DNA of 64,000 nucleotides, taken from positions 1-64,000 of the forward strand of contig DEAT01000069.1 of NCBI GenBank assembly GCA_002348265.1. Reading direction: 5' to 3'. The position numbers were made by a program, and so were the translations under genes. The first letter of the stretch is position 1, and every line of letters begins with the position of its first letter. Source of the DNA: Gemmatimonadales bacterium UBA2975. GTDB taxonomy: Bacteria > Gemmatimonadota > Gemmatimonadetes > Longimicrobiales > Gaopeijiaceae. Under the pieces are notes generated by a model. The model was not told where the DNA came from and ran no database searches. It was given only the letters and a program-made list of their open reading frames with translations. Below, in pieces: positions 17,909 to 26,180 of this stretch.

Positions 17909-19264
17909 ATGATGAAGAACGTTCGCACGACACTCTTAGCTGCCTTGAGCATTGCCTTGGCCTCGCCCGCTGCTGGCCAACAAGTCCCATGGAGTCCCAT
18001 GAATCGGGGCAGTGATAACATGGAGGTCCTAGGCCACCTACCCCTAGGTGCACAGTTGTCTGTAGCGGACATGGACCTGGAGCAGGAGATGGATCGCCCA
18101 TACGCATATATCTCCCGAATGGTGTACGGTTGGGAAGGTCCTAAAGGAACAGATATCATCAGCCTTGAGGACCCCGAAAACCCTGAACTGATCTATGAGT
18201 GGCGCATCGAGAACCAGGACTTGCACCAGCGTACTGGTGGAATGGACGTCAAACACTTCAAGTGGAATGATCGGTACTACCTAGTTCAGTCACTCCAATT
18301 CGGTCAAGGAGGTCCAAACACCGACCTCGGTGCTGTAATTCTTGATGTAACAGACCTACCTGACGCATCCACGGTCCGTGAAGTAGCACGCATACGAGAG
18401 CCGGATATGCCCGGTGGTTTCCACAACATCTTTATCTACAAACATCAGAACGATCGGGTGTACCTATTTACGACAGCGAGGGCTCCTGGCGCACTCATCT
18501 ACGACCTTGGAATGATTGTGGACGGAGATCTTGAAAATGCCCGTGTAGGAATGGTGCCAGTACCGGAATCTCCGATGGGGCGAGGCGCCGGCCGTGGCTA
18601 TCATGACTTCTACGTCGGCTACCATCCAGACACTGGCGAAGATCGGTTCTACGGGGGAGGCACAGGCGGGTACTACATATACGACGTAACAGACCTCGAG
18701 AACCCGGAACTGCGTATCACGCTCACCGGCATAAGTGGAGTGAGCTACGGACACACATTCACGCCGAGTCCAGACGGACGGTACGTAATCGCTGAGACCG
18801 AGTATCAGTATGCTCCTCTCAGAATCTTTGATCTCCAACCGGCCCTAGAGGGAGAGGTCACCAATGTGAGATCACCAATCTCGGCATTCACAGCGGACTG
18901 GAGAAACCTCGTTCACAACCACGAAGTGCGTTGGCCATACGTCTTCGTCTCCGGCTACCTCGATGGTCTACAGATCTTCAACCTTCAGGACCCAAACAAC
19001 CCTGTGACGGTCGGTTACTACGATACGTACATAGGCCCGACAGTCGACGGTAGACCTGCCATGTTCAACGGCGCGTTCGGCGTAGACGTTCGCAACGAGG
19101 ACGGACTAATCGTGATCAGTGATATGTCTACCGGTGTGTGGACGTTCAAGATGGACGGATTCCAAGGCTGGAACGGTGAGCACTGGGGACAGCCAAATAT
19201 CTCGTCGGCTCAGGACTGGGATAACCCGGTCGTCAAACGGCCGGTTAGTGAAGAGGACAACTAG
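17909..19264 (+). CDS. Secreted LVIVD-repeat protein
   Basis: About 451 residues with a signal peptide (MMKNVRTTLLAALS to PAAGQQ). The body is built of propeller-like blades with the repeating theme YIYDVTDLENPEL, VILDVTDLPDAS, RIFDLQPAL and QIFNLQDPNNPV, which is the LVIVD pattern of surface beta-propellers. No catalytic motif is evident. Conserved histidines in GGFHNIF, YHDFYVGYH and LVHNHEV could bind metal, but that is a guess. ATG 17909 (or 17912) is preferred; the frame is open to ATG 17825 but that adds an unlikely leader. It follows the second VPS10-like gene and is closed by a strong terminator. Confidence 0.8.
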   Translation: MMKNVRTTLLAALSIALASPAAGQQVPWSPMNRGSDNMEVLGHLPLGAQLSVADMDLEQEMDRPYAYISRMVYGWEGPKGTDIISLEDPENPELIYEWRIENQDLHQRTGGMDVKHFKWNDRYYLVQSLQFGQGGPNTDLGAVILDVTDLPDASTVREVARIREPDMPGGFHNIFIYKHQNDRVYLFTTARAPGALIYDLGMIVDGDLENARVGMVPVPESPMGRGAGRGYHDFYVGYHPDTGEDRFYGGGTGGYYIYDVTDLENPELRITLTGISGVSYGHTFTPSPDGRYVIAETEYQYAPLRIFDLQPALEGEVTNVRSPISAFTADWRNLVHNHEVRWPYVFVSGYLDGLQIFNLQDPNNPVTVGYYDTYIGPTVDGRPAMFNGAFGVDVRNEDGLIVISDMSTGVWTFKMDGFQGWNGEHWGQPNISSAQDWDNPVVKRPVSEEDN

Positions 19265-19292
19265 AGAGCAACCTCTTTTTGACCTTAAAAAC

Positions 19293-19304
19293 GGACTTCG
19301 GTCC
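19293..19304 (+). other. UUCG-tetraloop hairpin
   Basis: GGAC, the loop TTCG, then GTCC form a compact hairpin with the extra-stable UUCG loop. It sits between the stop of the LVIVD gene and the main terminator. It may protect or pause the transcript end; the stem is only four pairs. Confidence 0.35.
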
Positions 19305-19310
19305 TGAAGG

Positions 19311-19357
19311 AAAAAAGTGGCCTAGGCCCCTCTAGAAAAGGTCTAGGCCACTTTTTT
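19311..19357. terminator. Bidirectional intrinsic terminator
   Basis: A perfect 15-base-pair inverted repeat (19311-19325 with 19343-19357). The GC-rich core is flanked by six A on one side and six T on the other, so it makes a U-tract in both directions. It serves the LVIVD gene and the convergent duplicated lipoprotein gene. Confidence 0.92.
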
Positions 19358-19387
19358 ACACTAGCAAGAACATGCTCTATCCGGAGC

Positions 19388-20539
19388 TCATCTGTTGGAC
19401 AGTTCCGTTGAGTTTATCGGAATCATTAGATGCGCTCCCGCAGTACCCTCGTTCATCATCCATGGGGTGCCTCGACCAGCCAATGCGTTGTCTCTTTGCG
19501 ACTCAGTCGGCATACCCAATTCAGTAGCAGTCGCCCCAGGAACCCTCAGAACCCAGAGGAGACGGATCCTGTCGTCCTCTCCATATAGCCGATATCCAAG
19601 TGAACCCATCGGCGTCGACGGGATGGCACCGTCCTCGACGGCCTTAGCTACAGATGCCGAAGCATCATCCTCGGAATATCCTTCAGCTAATAAACGGGCA
19701 TTCATATCTCTACTCACCCAACCATCCTGATGGTAACAGCGAGTGAATCCGCTCTCGGGATCGTGAGGACGGCACTCTACAGTTGAGGTACCCTCCCGAA
19801 GAACAACTCTCTGCCCGGTAGACGCGTCGAAGGTCGAAACCGTAGCGACATTCTTCAAATCATCCGGTAACGGCAGTGTGGCCTGGGTAACAGGATCTGT
19901 GATCGTCTTTGCATCAATGAGCGGTGCAGTCGAGCCCGTATTCGAAAATTCTGTCCCGTTTATTGGGATCATTAGATGAGCTCCCGACGTCCCCTCCCGC
20001 ATCATCCACGGAGTTCCTTGACCGGCCAGTGACTGATCGCGCTGGCTACCTGTAGGCATAGCGAGATCGGACGCCACCTGATCGGGCAAGACGACGACCC
20101 AGAGGTACTGTATCCGGTCGCCTTCGTCATAGGTGCGATACATCATCGAACCAATAGGTGATGGGGCCACACTCCCATCCATCTCAGCGGCAGTAATCCG
20201 CTCAGCAACTTCTTCTGACGACAAACCCTCAGCGACGAGCCTGGCGCGTAGATCCCGCCGAGCGGCCGTAGAGGTTGGGTAGCACCAAGTAAAGCCGTCG
20301 TCCGAACGCGGTTCGCATTCTACGTGATTGTCACCCTCGCGAAGGATCTCTCTTTCCCCTGAATCGGCGTTATAACGGTACACGGTTGCGTCGGCTCGCA
20401 GATCTTCTGGCAACGGACGCAGAGCCTCTGAAATCACAGGGTCTTGGTTCTGTGACGCCGACTGCCCACACGCCGCCAACATGACTACACCCAGAAGAAG
20501 AGTTAAAGCCTTTGGAAATTTGGGGATGCGTGCACTCAT
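19388..20539 (-). CDS. Lipoprotein of two tandem homologous domains, family not recognised
   Basis: 383 residues with a lipoprotein signal (LTLLLGVVMLAAC, Cys24), then two copies of one domain of about 170 residues: roughly 33-200 and 213-382. Each copy contains PLP-DL, a VEC...GFT.CY cysteine pair, ARL.AEG with a helical stretch, P.GS..YR.Y...DRI..LWV, and ends in GTPWMM.EGT.GAHLMIPIN. The copies are clearly homologous but have diverged, so this is an old duplication. The paired cysteines may form a disulfide in the periplasm. ATG 20539 has GGGGAG six bases upstream. It is a single gene with its own promoter, convergent with the LVIVD gene. I do not recognise the fold and assign no function. 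Confidence 0.8.
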   Translation of the reverse strand: MSARIPKFPKALTLLLGVVMLAACGQSASQNQDPVISEALRPLPEDLRADATVYRYNADSGEREILREGDNHVECEPRSDDGFTWCYPTSTAARRDLRARLVAEGLSSEEVAERITAAEMDGSVAPSPIGSMMYRTYDEGDRIQYLWVVVLPDQVASDLAMPTGSQRDQSLAGQGTPWMMREGTSGAHLMIPINGTEFSNTGSTAPLIDAKTITDPVTQATLPLPDDLKNVATVSTFDASTGQRVVLREGTSTVECRPHDPESGFTRCYHQDGWVSRDMNARLLAEGYSEDDASASVAKAVEDGAIPSTPMGSLGYRLYGEDDRIRLLWVLRVPGATATELGMPTESQRDNALAGRGTPWMMNEGTAGAHLMIPINSTELSNR

Positions 20540-20775
20540 CGAATCTCCCCTTCATTATGGATGAAACGGATCGCCGGAGGGGTTAAGCCAACGACAACGG
20601 GAATGACATCTTAGCCACTGAGCTAGCGACGCGCTCCTCCTCATAGAAATCTTTAGGTGATGCCAACAACCCGCACCCGTAACAATGATTCTTGGGAGGA
20701 GTGAGCCTTGTATACATAGTCACAGAGGATCACTGCACGCCTTGTCGAGAAACACTGATAGATGTACGCTCGACT

Positions 20776-21348
20776 ATGCTTCAGATACTAGCTCTCCTCG
20801 GCACGATTGGCGCCTTCGACTACTCCGTTACCAGTAGTCCAGCTGAAACCAAGGCTCACGAAATCATACCCACTCATATAGAGCTGTGTACAGTCGGACC
20901 TCAGTACTACGCATTTGAACTCGTAACGACCAAGAATATCCCGGGCACAGGGCTGGCCACAGGACAGGTACAAGCCTCTGTGTCAGGGAATTCACCGTTT
21001 TCGGTGCAACTCGCTCCGGACGGCAGTTACGCCTATGACCTGCACGTGTCCCTCCAGCGCATGAGGGCACCCTTGCAGGGGAATTTGGTCGCGTGGGTCA
21101 CCACCACTGAAATTGATCGCATAGAGCGAATGGGCACTTTAGACGCGAACCTTCAAGCCAGTGGTAGAGTAAGCTGGAACAAGTACATCGTTGTGGTCAC
21201 ACTCGAATCCAGCGATGACCCACACCAAGAACAGTGGGCTGGTCCAATTGTCATGCGAGGTATGTCACGTAGCGGGATGATGCACACAATGGTTGGACAC
21301 GGTGCACTCCAAGAAGAGAACTGCGCTGCCTACGGGTACGGCAACTAG
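20776..21348 (+). CDS. Hypothetical protein paired with multicopper oxidase
   Basis: About 190 residues, predicted mostly beta. Seen in it are a possible signal segment (MLQILALLGTIGAF), an ELCTVGPQYYAFEL strand, a GQVQASV...PFSVQLAPDG region, and a C-terminus AGPIVMRGMSRSGMMHTMVGHG rich in Met, His and Gly that could bind copper. The frame is open to TTG 20692. A perfect GGAGGA at 20695-20700 has no well-placed in-frame start after it, so the true start is uncertain. The stop lies seven bases before the multicopper oxidase ATG, so the two share a transcript. A small accessory or copper-handling role is an inference from context only. Confidence 0.65.
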   Translation: MLQILALLGTIGAFDYSVTSSPAETKAHEIIPTHIELCTVGPQYYAFELVTTKNIPGTGLATGQVQASVSGNSPFSVQLAPDGSYAYDLHVSLQRMRAPLQGNLVAWVTTTEIDRIERMGTLDANLQASGRVSWNKYIVVVTLESSDDPHQEQWAGPIVMRGMSRSGMMHTMVGHGALQEENCAAYGYGN

Positions 21349-21355
21349 GCAATAC

Positions 21356-23050
21356 ATGCACATACGTTCGATCCATAGAAAAAGCGTGCTCTTAGCAATC
21401 TACGCTCTTTTTTCAGTACCGAGCTTATCCAGCGGCCAGCATGAGGGGCACAATATGATGATGAGCGGCGGGTGGCGCATGGTTCCAATGGACATGAACA
21501 TGCCAATGCTTCCTGGTCTTGAGGGCGCCGTTCCAGTGGTTGGACCTTTCATGCCCGGCACGATGATAGATCCAGCAACGCTTCCCGAGGCACGTCCTTC
21601 ACTGGTAGTCCCATTGTCCAATATGGACACGCTTGACATCTCGGTTTCGATGGTCCGGCGGACAATCGCTGGGCATGAAATGATCATGTTTGGCTACAAT
21701 GGTCAGTACCCTGGACCCCTCATTCAGGCTCCGCAGAACGCCACAATCATCGTTCGAGTAAAGAATGAGATCGAAATGCCGACTACCATCCATTGGCATG
21801 GGATCCGTATAGACAACCGATTCGACGGGGTTCCGGGGCTCACTCAAGAAGCGATAGGTCGCGACGAGACCTTTACCTATGAAGTCCGAGTCCCAGATGC
21901 CGGGATGTACTGGTACCACCCCCATGTGCGTGAGGACGTCCAACAGGATCTCGGACTGTACGGCAACCTTCTCGTCACCTCCCCGGATCCAAACTACTAC
22001 GGTCCCGCTCATCGCGAAGAGATTTTCGTCCTAGACGATATCCTAATAGACGATCAAGGTGCCCTACCGTGGGGCGAAGAGTCGCCTACGCACGCGCTCA
22101 TGGGCCGATTCGGAAACGTGATGATGGTCAATGGAAAGACCGACCACCAGATGGAAGTAAGACAAGGGGAAGTTGTAAGGTTTCACCTCACGAACGTTGC
22201 TAACTCGCGCACCTTCAACGTCACGTTCGGGAACGCGGCGATGAAGGTTGTTGCTTCCGATGTGAGTCGATTCGAGCGTGAGCAATTAGTGACTTCAATT
22301 GTTATTGCTCCCGCAGAACGTTACGTCGTTGACGTGCGCTTTGACAAACCGGGCGAGGTTGCGATAGCCAACACAATTCAGGCGATCAATCACTTTCGCG
22401 GGGAATTTTACCCGCACGTCGATACCCTTTCTCTCGTTACCGTATCTGATCAGAACGCCGACTCTGAAGTCAGCATGGCGTTTGAAACACTGCGTGAGCA
22501 TTCCGATGTGGTGAGGGAAGTCAGGCCTTTGCGTGAGCACTTCGGACGCGAGCCCGACCACGAGTTAGTAACGACTGTGAGAGTGCAGAACCTGCATCAG
22601 TCAATCGTTCTATCCATGGAGTCCGACACTCTGTACGCAGCTCCCATGGAATGGAACGACGCGATGCCCATGATGAACTGGCTCTCTACTGCAGATGAGG
22701 TCACCTGGATTCTGGAAGACGTGACGACAGGAGCCCAGAATGATGAGATCGACTGGAGCTTTCAGGTCGGTGACATCGTGAAAATGCGGATCCATAACAA
22801 ACCGGACTCATTCCACCCGATGAATCACCCGATCCATATTCACGGACAACGCTTTCTAGTGGCTTCTATCGATGGAGTGGAAAACCAAAACTTAGTTTGG
22901 AAAGACACCGCAATCTTGCCGGTCGGTTCCACCATGGACGTCCTTGTCGAGATGTCGAATCCAGGAGAATGGATGATGCACTGCCACATCGCCGAGCATC
23001 TTCATGCTGGGATGATGTTCTCCTTCACAGTGAACGATCAGGCCCCATGA
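21356..23050 (+). CDS. Multicopper oxidase (laccase/CopA-like)
   Basis: A 564-residue three-cupredoxin oxidase that couples four one-electron oxidations to reduction of oxygen to water. All four copper motifs are seen: HWHG in TIHWHGIRI, YWYHPHV, HPIHIHGQRF and the C-terminal HCHIAEHLHAGM, whose final Met would be the axial type 1 ligand. A signal peptide (about residues 8-28, ending SLSSG) is followed by a His/Met-rich stretch (HEGHNMMMSGG, then MDMNMPM), as in CopA/CueO-type copper-tolerance oxidases. Its stop overlaps the next gene by four bases (ATGA). The substrate may be Cu(I), Mn(II) or an organic phenol; sequence alone does not decide. Confidence 0.93.
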   Translation: MHIRSIHRKSVLLAIYALFSVPSLSSGQHEGHNMMMSGGWRMVPMDMNMPMLPGLEGAVPVVGPFMPGTMIDPATLPEARPSLVVPLSNMDTLDISVSMVRRTIAGHEMIMFGYNGQYPGPLIQAPQNATIIVRVKNEIEMPTTIHWHGIRIDNRFDGVPGLTQEAIGRDETFTYEVRVPDAGMYWYHPHVREDVQQDLGLYGNLLVTSPDPNYYGPAHREEIFVLDDILIDDQGALPWGEESPTHALMGRFGNVMMVNGKTDHQMEVRQGEVVRFHLTNVANSRTFNVTFGNAAMKVVASDVSRFEREQLVTSIVIAPAERYVVDVRFDKPGEVAIANTIQAINHFRGEFYPHVDTLSLVTVSDQNADSEVSMAFETLREHSDVVREVRPLREHFGREPDHELVTTVRVQNLHQSIVLSMESDTLYAAPMEWNDAMPMMNWLSTADEVTWILEDVTTGAQNDEIDWSFQVGDIVKMRIHNKPDSFHPMNHPIHIHGQRFLVASIDGVENQNLVWKDTAILPVGSTMDVLVEMSNPGEWMMHCHIAEHLHAGMMFSFTVNDQAP

Positions 23051-23508
23051 AACCGGTCGCCCGGAAGTCACTTTTAAGTCTCACGGTCATAGTGACTGTG
23101 ACGCTGGTATTCATGAGTTTGGACAGAAGACAAGAGCGCCAGCGCGTCGAAAATCAGATCAACTCACTCCGCAACGCAGTCAACAGATCTCGAATCACAG
23201 CAGACCGATGCCGGGAAGGGCTAGAGACCAGTCAAGGTGCCCTTCTCGAACTCGGGATTGTCATTGATTCCCTCAAAAGCATCATTGAACGCTACGAAAC
23301 GATACCAGATCAGGGAACGGGTGCAGTAAGCTACGGGACTTATAGGTTAATCCTCGAAGAGCACAACGACTCAGTCGGCATATGGGAAGGACGTGAACTG
23401 CGCCTGCGAACAGCGGAACAAGCATGCCGCGCAGCGATCACCGATCATAATAAGCTGGCCGACTCGTTACAGTATATTCTGACCGAAGCCGGCATCATCA
23501 CGAACTAA
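23047..23508 (+). CDS. Membrane-anchored coiled-coil protein downstream of multicopper oxidase
   Basis: 153 residues: a single N-terminal membrane segment (SLLSLTVIVTVTLVFMSL) followed by a long charged helix (RQERQRVENQINSLRNAVN) and further helical sequence to the end. Two cysteines (CREGL and QACRAAI) could pair. The start ATG overlaps the oxidase stop (ATGA), so translation is coupled. No family recognised. The layout, one anchor and an exported coiled coil, would suit a scaffold that tethers the oxidase or its partner to the inner membrane. This is inference. Confidence 0.75.
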   Translation: MKPVARKSLLSLTVIVTVTLVFMSLDRRQERQRVENQINSLRNAVNRSRITADRCREGLETSQGALLELGIVIDSLKSIIERYETIPDQGTGAVSYGTYRLILEEHNDSVGIWEGRELRLRTAEQACRAAITDHNKLADSLQYILTEAGIITN

Positions 23509-23523
23509 CATTCAACAATAAAA

Positions 23524-23554
23524 CAGCCTCCCAAGTTATGCACCTGGGAGGCTG
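23524..23554. terminator. Intrinsic terminator between convergent genes
   Basis: A perfect 10-base-pair GC-rich stem (23524-23533 with 23545-23554) with an 11-base loop. On the minus strand it is followed by a T-rich run (TTTTATTGTTG), so it mainly ends the fasciclin transcript. It probably also stops the oxidase operon. Confidence 0.85.
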
Positions 23555-23598
23555 CTCTTAGCTCGCTAGACCAACTGCAAGCATATGGCGCAGTGGCA

Positions 23599-24075
23599 CT
23601 ACATCTGTGGCAAGATAACCCGATCAATGACGTGGATGATCCCGTTGGTTGCCTCAATGTCGGTTGCCACAACACTAGCATCGTCCACCTTGACCATGCC
23701 GTCCACAACCTCAATCGCGACTGCCTGACCAGCGTAAGTCTCAGCCTCAGTCAGCGCGAGCACGTCAGCAGCCGCAACCTTCCCCGGGACAACGTGGTAA
23801 AGAAGCACTTTTTGAAGCGCTTCTTTGTCATCCAGGAGCGCCTGAAGATCAGCAGCCGGGATAGCAGCGAAGGCTTCATCGGTAGGCGCGAAGACTGTAA
23901 ACGGCCCATCGCCCCGCAGTACGGAAACAAGGTCAGCAGCGGTGGCTGCCGCCAGAAGGGTCTCAAACCCGCCCGCAGCTTGGGCAACCGCTACGATGTC
24001 ACCTTCCTGACCTTCTAGGTTCGTAGGAACGAGAGTGAAGGTGATCAGAGCTGTAATGAAGAGTTTTTTGAACAT
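23599..24075 (-). CDS. Secreted fasciclin (FAS1) domain protein
   Basis: 158 residues: a signal peptide (MFKKLFITALITFTLVPT) followed by one complete FAS1 domain. The FAS1 H1 motif is seen as GPFTVFAPTDEAFAAIP, the central YHVVPGKV follows, and H2 is ATNGIIHVIDRVILP. Single FAS1 proteins mediate adhesion or matrix contact and are often light- or stress-induced in bacteria. It diverges from the CarH-like regulator with 111 bases between the starts, so control by that regulator is likely. It ends at the strong hairpin at 23524-23554. Confidence 0.93.
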   Translation of the reverse strand: MFKKLFITALITFTLVPTNLEGQEGDIVAVAQAAGGFETLLAAATAADLVSVLRGDGPFTVFAPTDEAFAAIPAADLQALLDDKEALQKVLLYHVVPGKVAAADVLALTEAETYAGQAVAIEVVDGMVKVDDASVVATDIEATNGIIHVIDRVILPQM

Positions 24076-24131
24076 GTGATTTATGTGTTGTATAAGTAAT
24101 GTTTAGATAAAACTCAAACATTATCCCGATA

Positions 24132-24185
24132 TGTCAATCTTTTGTTCAATTTTTTGGTTTGACGGATCTTTGACAGGACTTAAAT
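24132..24185. promoter_or_regulatory. Candidate operator/promoter for the CarH-like regulator
   Basis: TTTGAC occurs at 24158-24163 and again at 24169-24174, exactly 11 bases apart, with one inverted TTGACA copy (TGTCAA, 24132-24137). The CarH operator in Thermus is built of 11-base-spaced repeats overlapping the -35 element, which makes this arrangement notable. TTGACG (24159) with TTAAAT (24180-24185) gives a -35/-10 pair at short spacing for the regulator gene. The inverted copy could be the -35 of the fasciclin gene. Confidence 0.45.
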
Positions 24186-24186
24186 T

Positions 24187-25125
24187 GTGAGCATGACTGA
24201 ATTTACTAAGCCCCGTCATCCAATCCGGGTTGTAGCACAACGCACGGGCCTCTCTACTCCGGTCCTTCGCGCATGGGAACGAAGGTACGGTGTTGTAACC
24301 CCTAGCCGGAGCAACGGTAGACAACGCCTATACTCGGACGCCGACATTCGACGTCTGCAGCTGCTAGCTGCTGCGGTAGATGGCGGCCGTAGTATCGGAC
24401 TCATAGCGGACCTTGAACCTCCGCAACTCGAAGCTCTGATTGATGAAGATCGGCAGATGCCAATCCAGCCAGTCGGGGGCCGTGTTACTCCAGACACAGA
24501 GCGCGTGGCGCTCGCTCTGGACCACATAAAACAGATGCGCACCGACGCGCTAGAGCAACTTCTTATGCGGTCAGCGGTGGAAATGCGCCCGCACGAGCTA
24601 GTTGAAAGCCTAATGGTGCCGCTTCTTCAAGAGGTTGGGCGAGGCTGGCAGGCTGGCCGCATGCCGCCGAGCACAGAGCACGTTGCATCCGTTGCGATCA
24701 GACGCTTCTTGGAGTGGGTGTCGTCTACAAACCAAAAAGATCAGGCAGCTCCGCTCGCACTCACTGGCACACCTGCTGGTCAACAACACGAATTCGGAGC
24801 CTTGCTTGCTGGAGTCGTCGCCGCCTATGAAGGATGGCGTGTACGCTTCTTGGGACCAGATCTGCCAGCCCTAGAGATAGCTCGAGCAGCTCAAACAATG
24901 AACGCGCGTATGGTGGCACTATCAGCCGTGCATCCGAGACTAGATGCGAAAGGGGTCCACGAAGTTCTGGAACTCCGGCGCCTACTTCCGACGAACGTCA
25001 AGATTGTGATAGGCGGCGCAGGAGCTGAGCCACATCGAGACCGATGGCAGGAAGTAGGTATATTGAGTCCGTCAACATTCTCTGACTTCCGTGACAGCTT
25101 ACAAATCTCCGAAAACAAAAGCTGA
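24187..25125 (+). CDS. MerR-family regulator with B12-binding domain (CarH/LitR-like)
   Basis: A 312-residue putative light-sensing repressor. Residues about 12-80 form a MerR DNA-binding domain (IRVVAQRTGLSTPVLRAWERRYG, then RLYSDADIRRL). The middle helical bundle carries W, nine residues, then EH (in GWQAGRMPPSTEH), the motif that caps adenosylcobalamin in CarH. The C-terminal Rossmann domain has HEFGALLAG, giving the HxxG lower-ligand motif; the acidic residue usually two before the His is Gln. Family members bind DNA as tetramers with adenosylcobalamin in the dark and release it on light. GTG 24187 has AGGA at good spacing; ATG 24193 is an alternative. It diverges from the fasciclin gene. 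Confidence 0.88.
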   Translation: MSMTEFTKPRHPIRVVAQRTGLSTPVLRAWERRYGVVTPSRSNGRQRLYSDADIRRLQLLAAAVDGGRSIGLIADLEPPQLEALIDEDRQMPIQPVGGRVTPDTERVALALDHIKQMRTDALEQLLMRSAVEMRPHELVESLMVPLLQEVGRGWQAGRMPPSTEHVASVAIRRFLEWVSSTNQKDQAAPLALTGTPAGQQHEFGALLAGVVAAYEGWRVRFLGPDLPALEIARAAQTMNARMVALSAVHPRLDAKGVHEVLELRRLLPTNVKIVIGGAGAEPHRDRWQEVGILSPSTFSDFRDSLQISENKS

Positions 25126-25151
25126 AACTCTCCAGCACCCTTTGCTGCCGT

Positions 25152-26180
25152 CTACTCTTCCGAAAAAGCTGCATCAAAAGCAGTACTAGATACGGGAAAG
25201 TCGACAGCTTTCACGAAGGCACACGCCTCTTCCGCACCGTGCTCCCTCGCCATTCCAGCATCCTCCCACTCAACTGAAAGCGGCCCACTATAGCCAATTC
25301 GGTTAAGCGCACGCACGATCTCCTCGAATGGAACTTTGCCGCGACCAAGACTTCGGAAATCCCAATTGCGGTCAACGTTACCGAATGGGAGATGCCCTCC
25401 AAACACTCCGGACAGACCTGAACGATTTGACCACCATACATCCTTCATGTGGACGTGATGGATACGCTCACCGAAACGGTTGATAAAGTCGACACAGTCC
25501 ACTCCTTGGTACGCTAGATGGCTTGGATCATAGTTGAAACCAAAGGCCTCTCTATACTCGAGAGAGGCTAGTGCCCTCTCTGCCGTTATCGTATCGAAAG
25601 CTATCTCAGTCGGGTGAACCTCAAGTGCGAAACGGACATCCACCTCGTCAAACACGTCCAGAACTGGAGTCCATCGTCGAGCAAATTCCTCAAAGCCTTC
25701 CTCTATCCAGCGCTCGGGGACAGGCGGGAATGAATACAGAAGGGGCCATATAGAGCTCCCCGTAAAGCCGTTGACCACTCGCACTCCCAAGTTTGCTGCA
25801 GCTCTCGCTGTCAACTTCATCTCATCTGCGGCTCTCGCTCTGACCCCTTCCTCCGCACCGTCACCCCAAACATGCTCCGGGAGGATCGACTTGTGCCTCT
25901 CATCGATGTTATCGCATACAGCCTGCCCCACCAAGTGATTACTAACAGCGAACACTTCGAGCCCATGAGACCCGAGCATCTCGCGAAGAGCTACGCAATA
26001 ATTCTCGTCCGAGGCGGCTCTCCCGACATCGAAGTGATCGCCCCAACACGCGAGTTCGAGTCCATCATAACCCCAAGTAGCAGCCTTCTTAGCTAACTGT
26101 GCTAAAGGCAAGTCGGCCCATTGGCCGGTAAAGAGTGTGACGGGACGTGTCTGTCCACTGCGATCGCTCCAGATACTCAT
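25152..26180 (-). CDS. Sugar phosphate isomerase/epimerase (IolE-like TIM barrel)
   Basis: 342 residues of the AP-endonuclease-2 type TIM barrel. Metal-ligand positions are seen in FALEVHPTEI, FNYDPSHLAYQG and HHVHMKDV, and a late GPLSVEWEDAG supplies another acid. No export signal, so cytosolic. It is the last gene of a tightly packed minus-strand operon; its ATG overlaps the stop of the Gfo/Idh gene by four bases. In context it should isomerise or epimerise a keto-sugar or inosose produced by its neighbours. The precise substrate is open. Confidence 0.88.
   Translation of the reverse strand: MSIWSDRSGQTRPVTLFTGQWADLPLAQLAKKAATWGYDGLELACWGDHFDVGRAASDENYCVALREMLGSHGLEVFAVSNHLVGQAVCDNIDERHKSILPEHVWGDGAEEGVRARAADEMKLTARAAANLGVRVVNGFTGSSIWPLLYSFPPVPERWIEEGFEEFARRWTPVLDVFDEVDVRFALEVHPTEIAFDTITAERALASLEYREAFGFNYDPSHLAYQGVDCVDFINRFGERIHHVHMKDVWWSNRSGLSGVFGGHLPFGNVDRNWDFRSLGRGKVPFEEIVRALNRIGYSGPLSVEWEDAGMAREHGAEEACAFVKAVDFPVSSTAFDAAFSEE

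Noticed and set aside
22897..23046. Upstream extension of the coiled-coil gene frame into the oxidase gene
   Set aside because: The ATG at 23047 begins a clear membrane segment and shares the ATGA overlap; the extension is the oxidase in another frame.
25133..25147. Short stem CAGCA/TGCTG between the regulator and the isomerase genes
   Set aside because: Five pairs only, no T-run; not enough to call a terminator.
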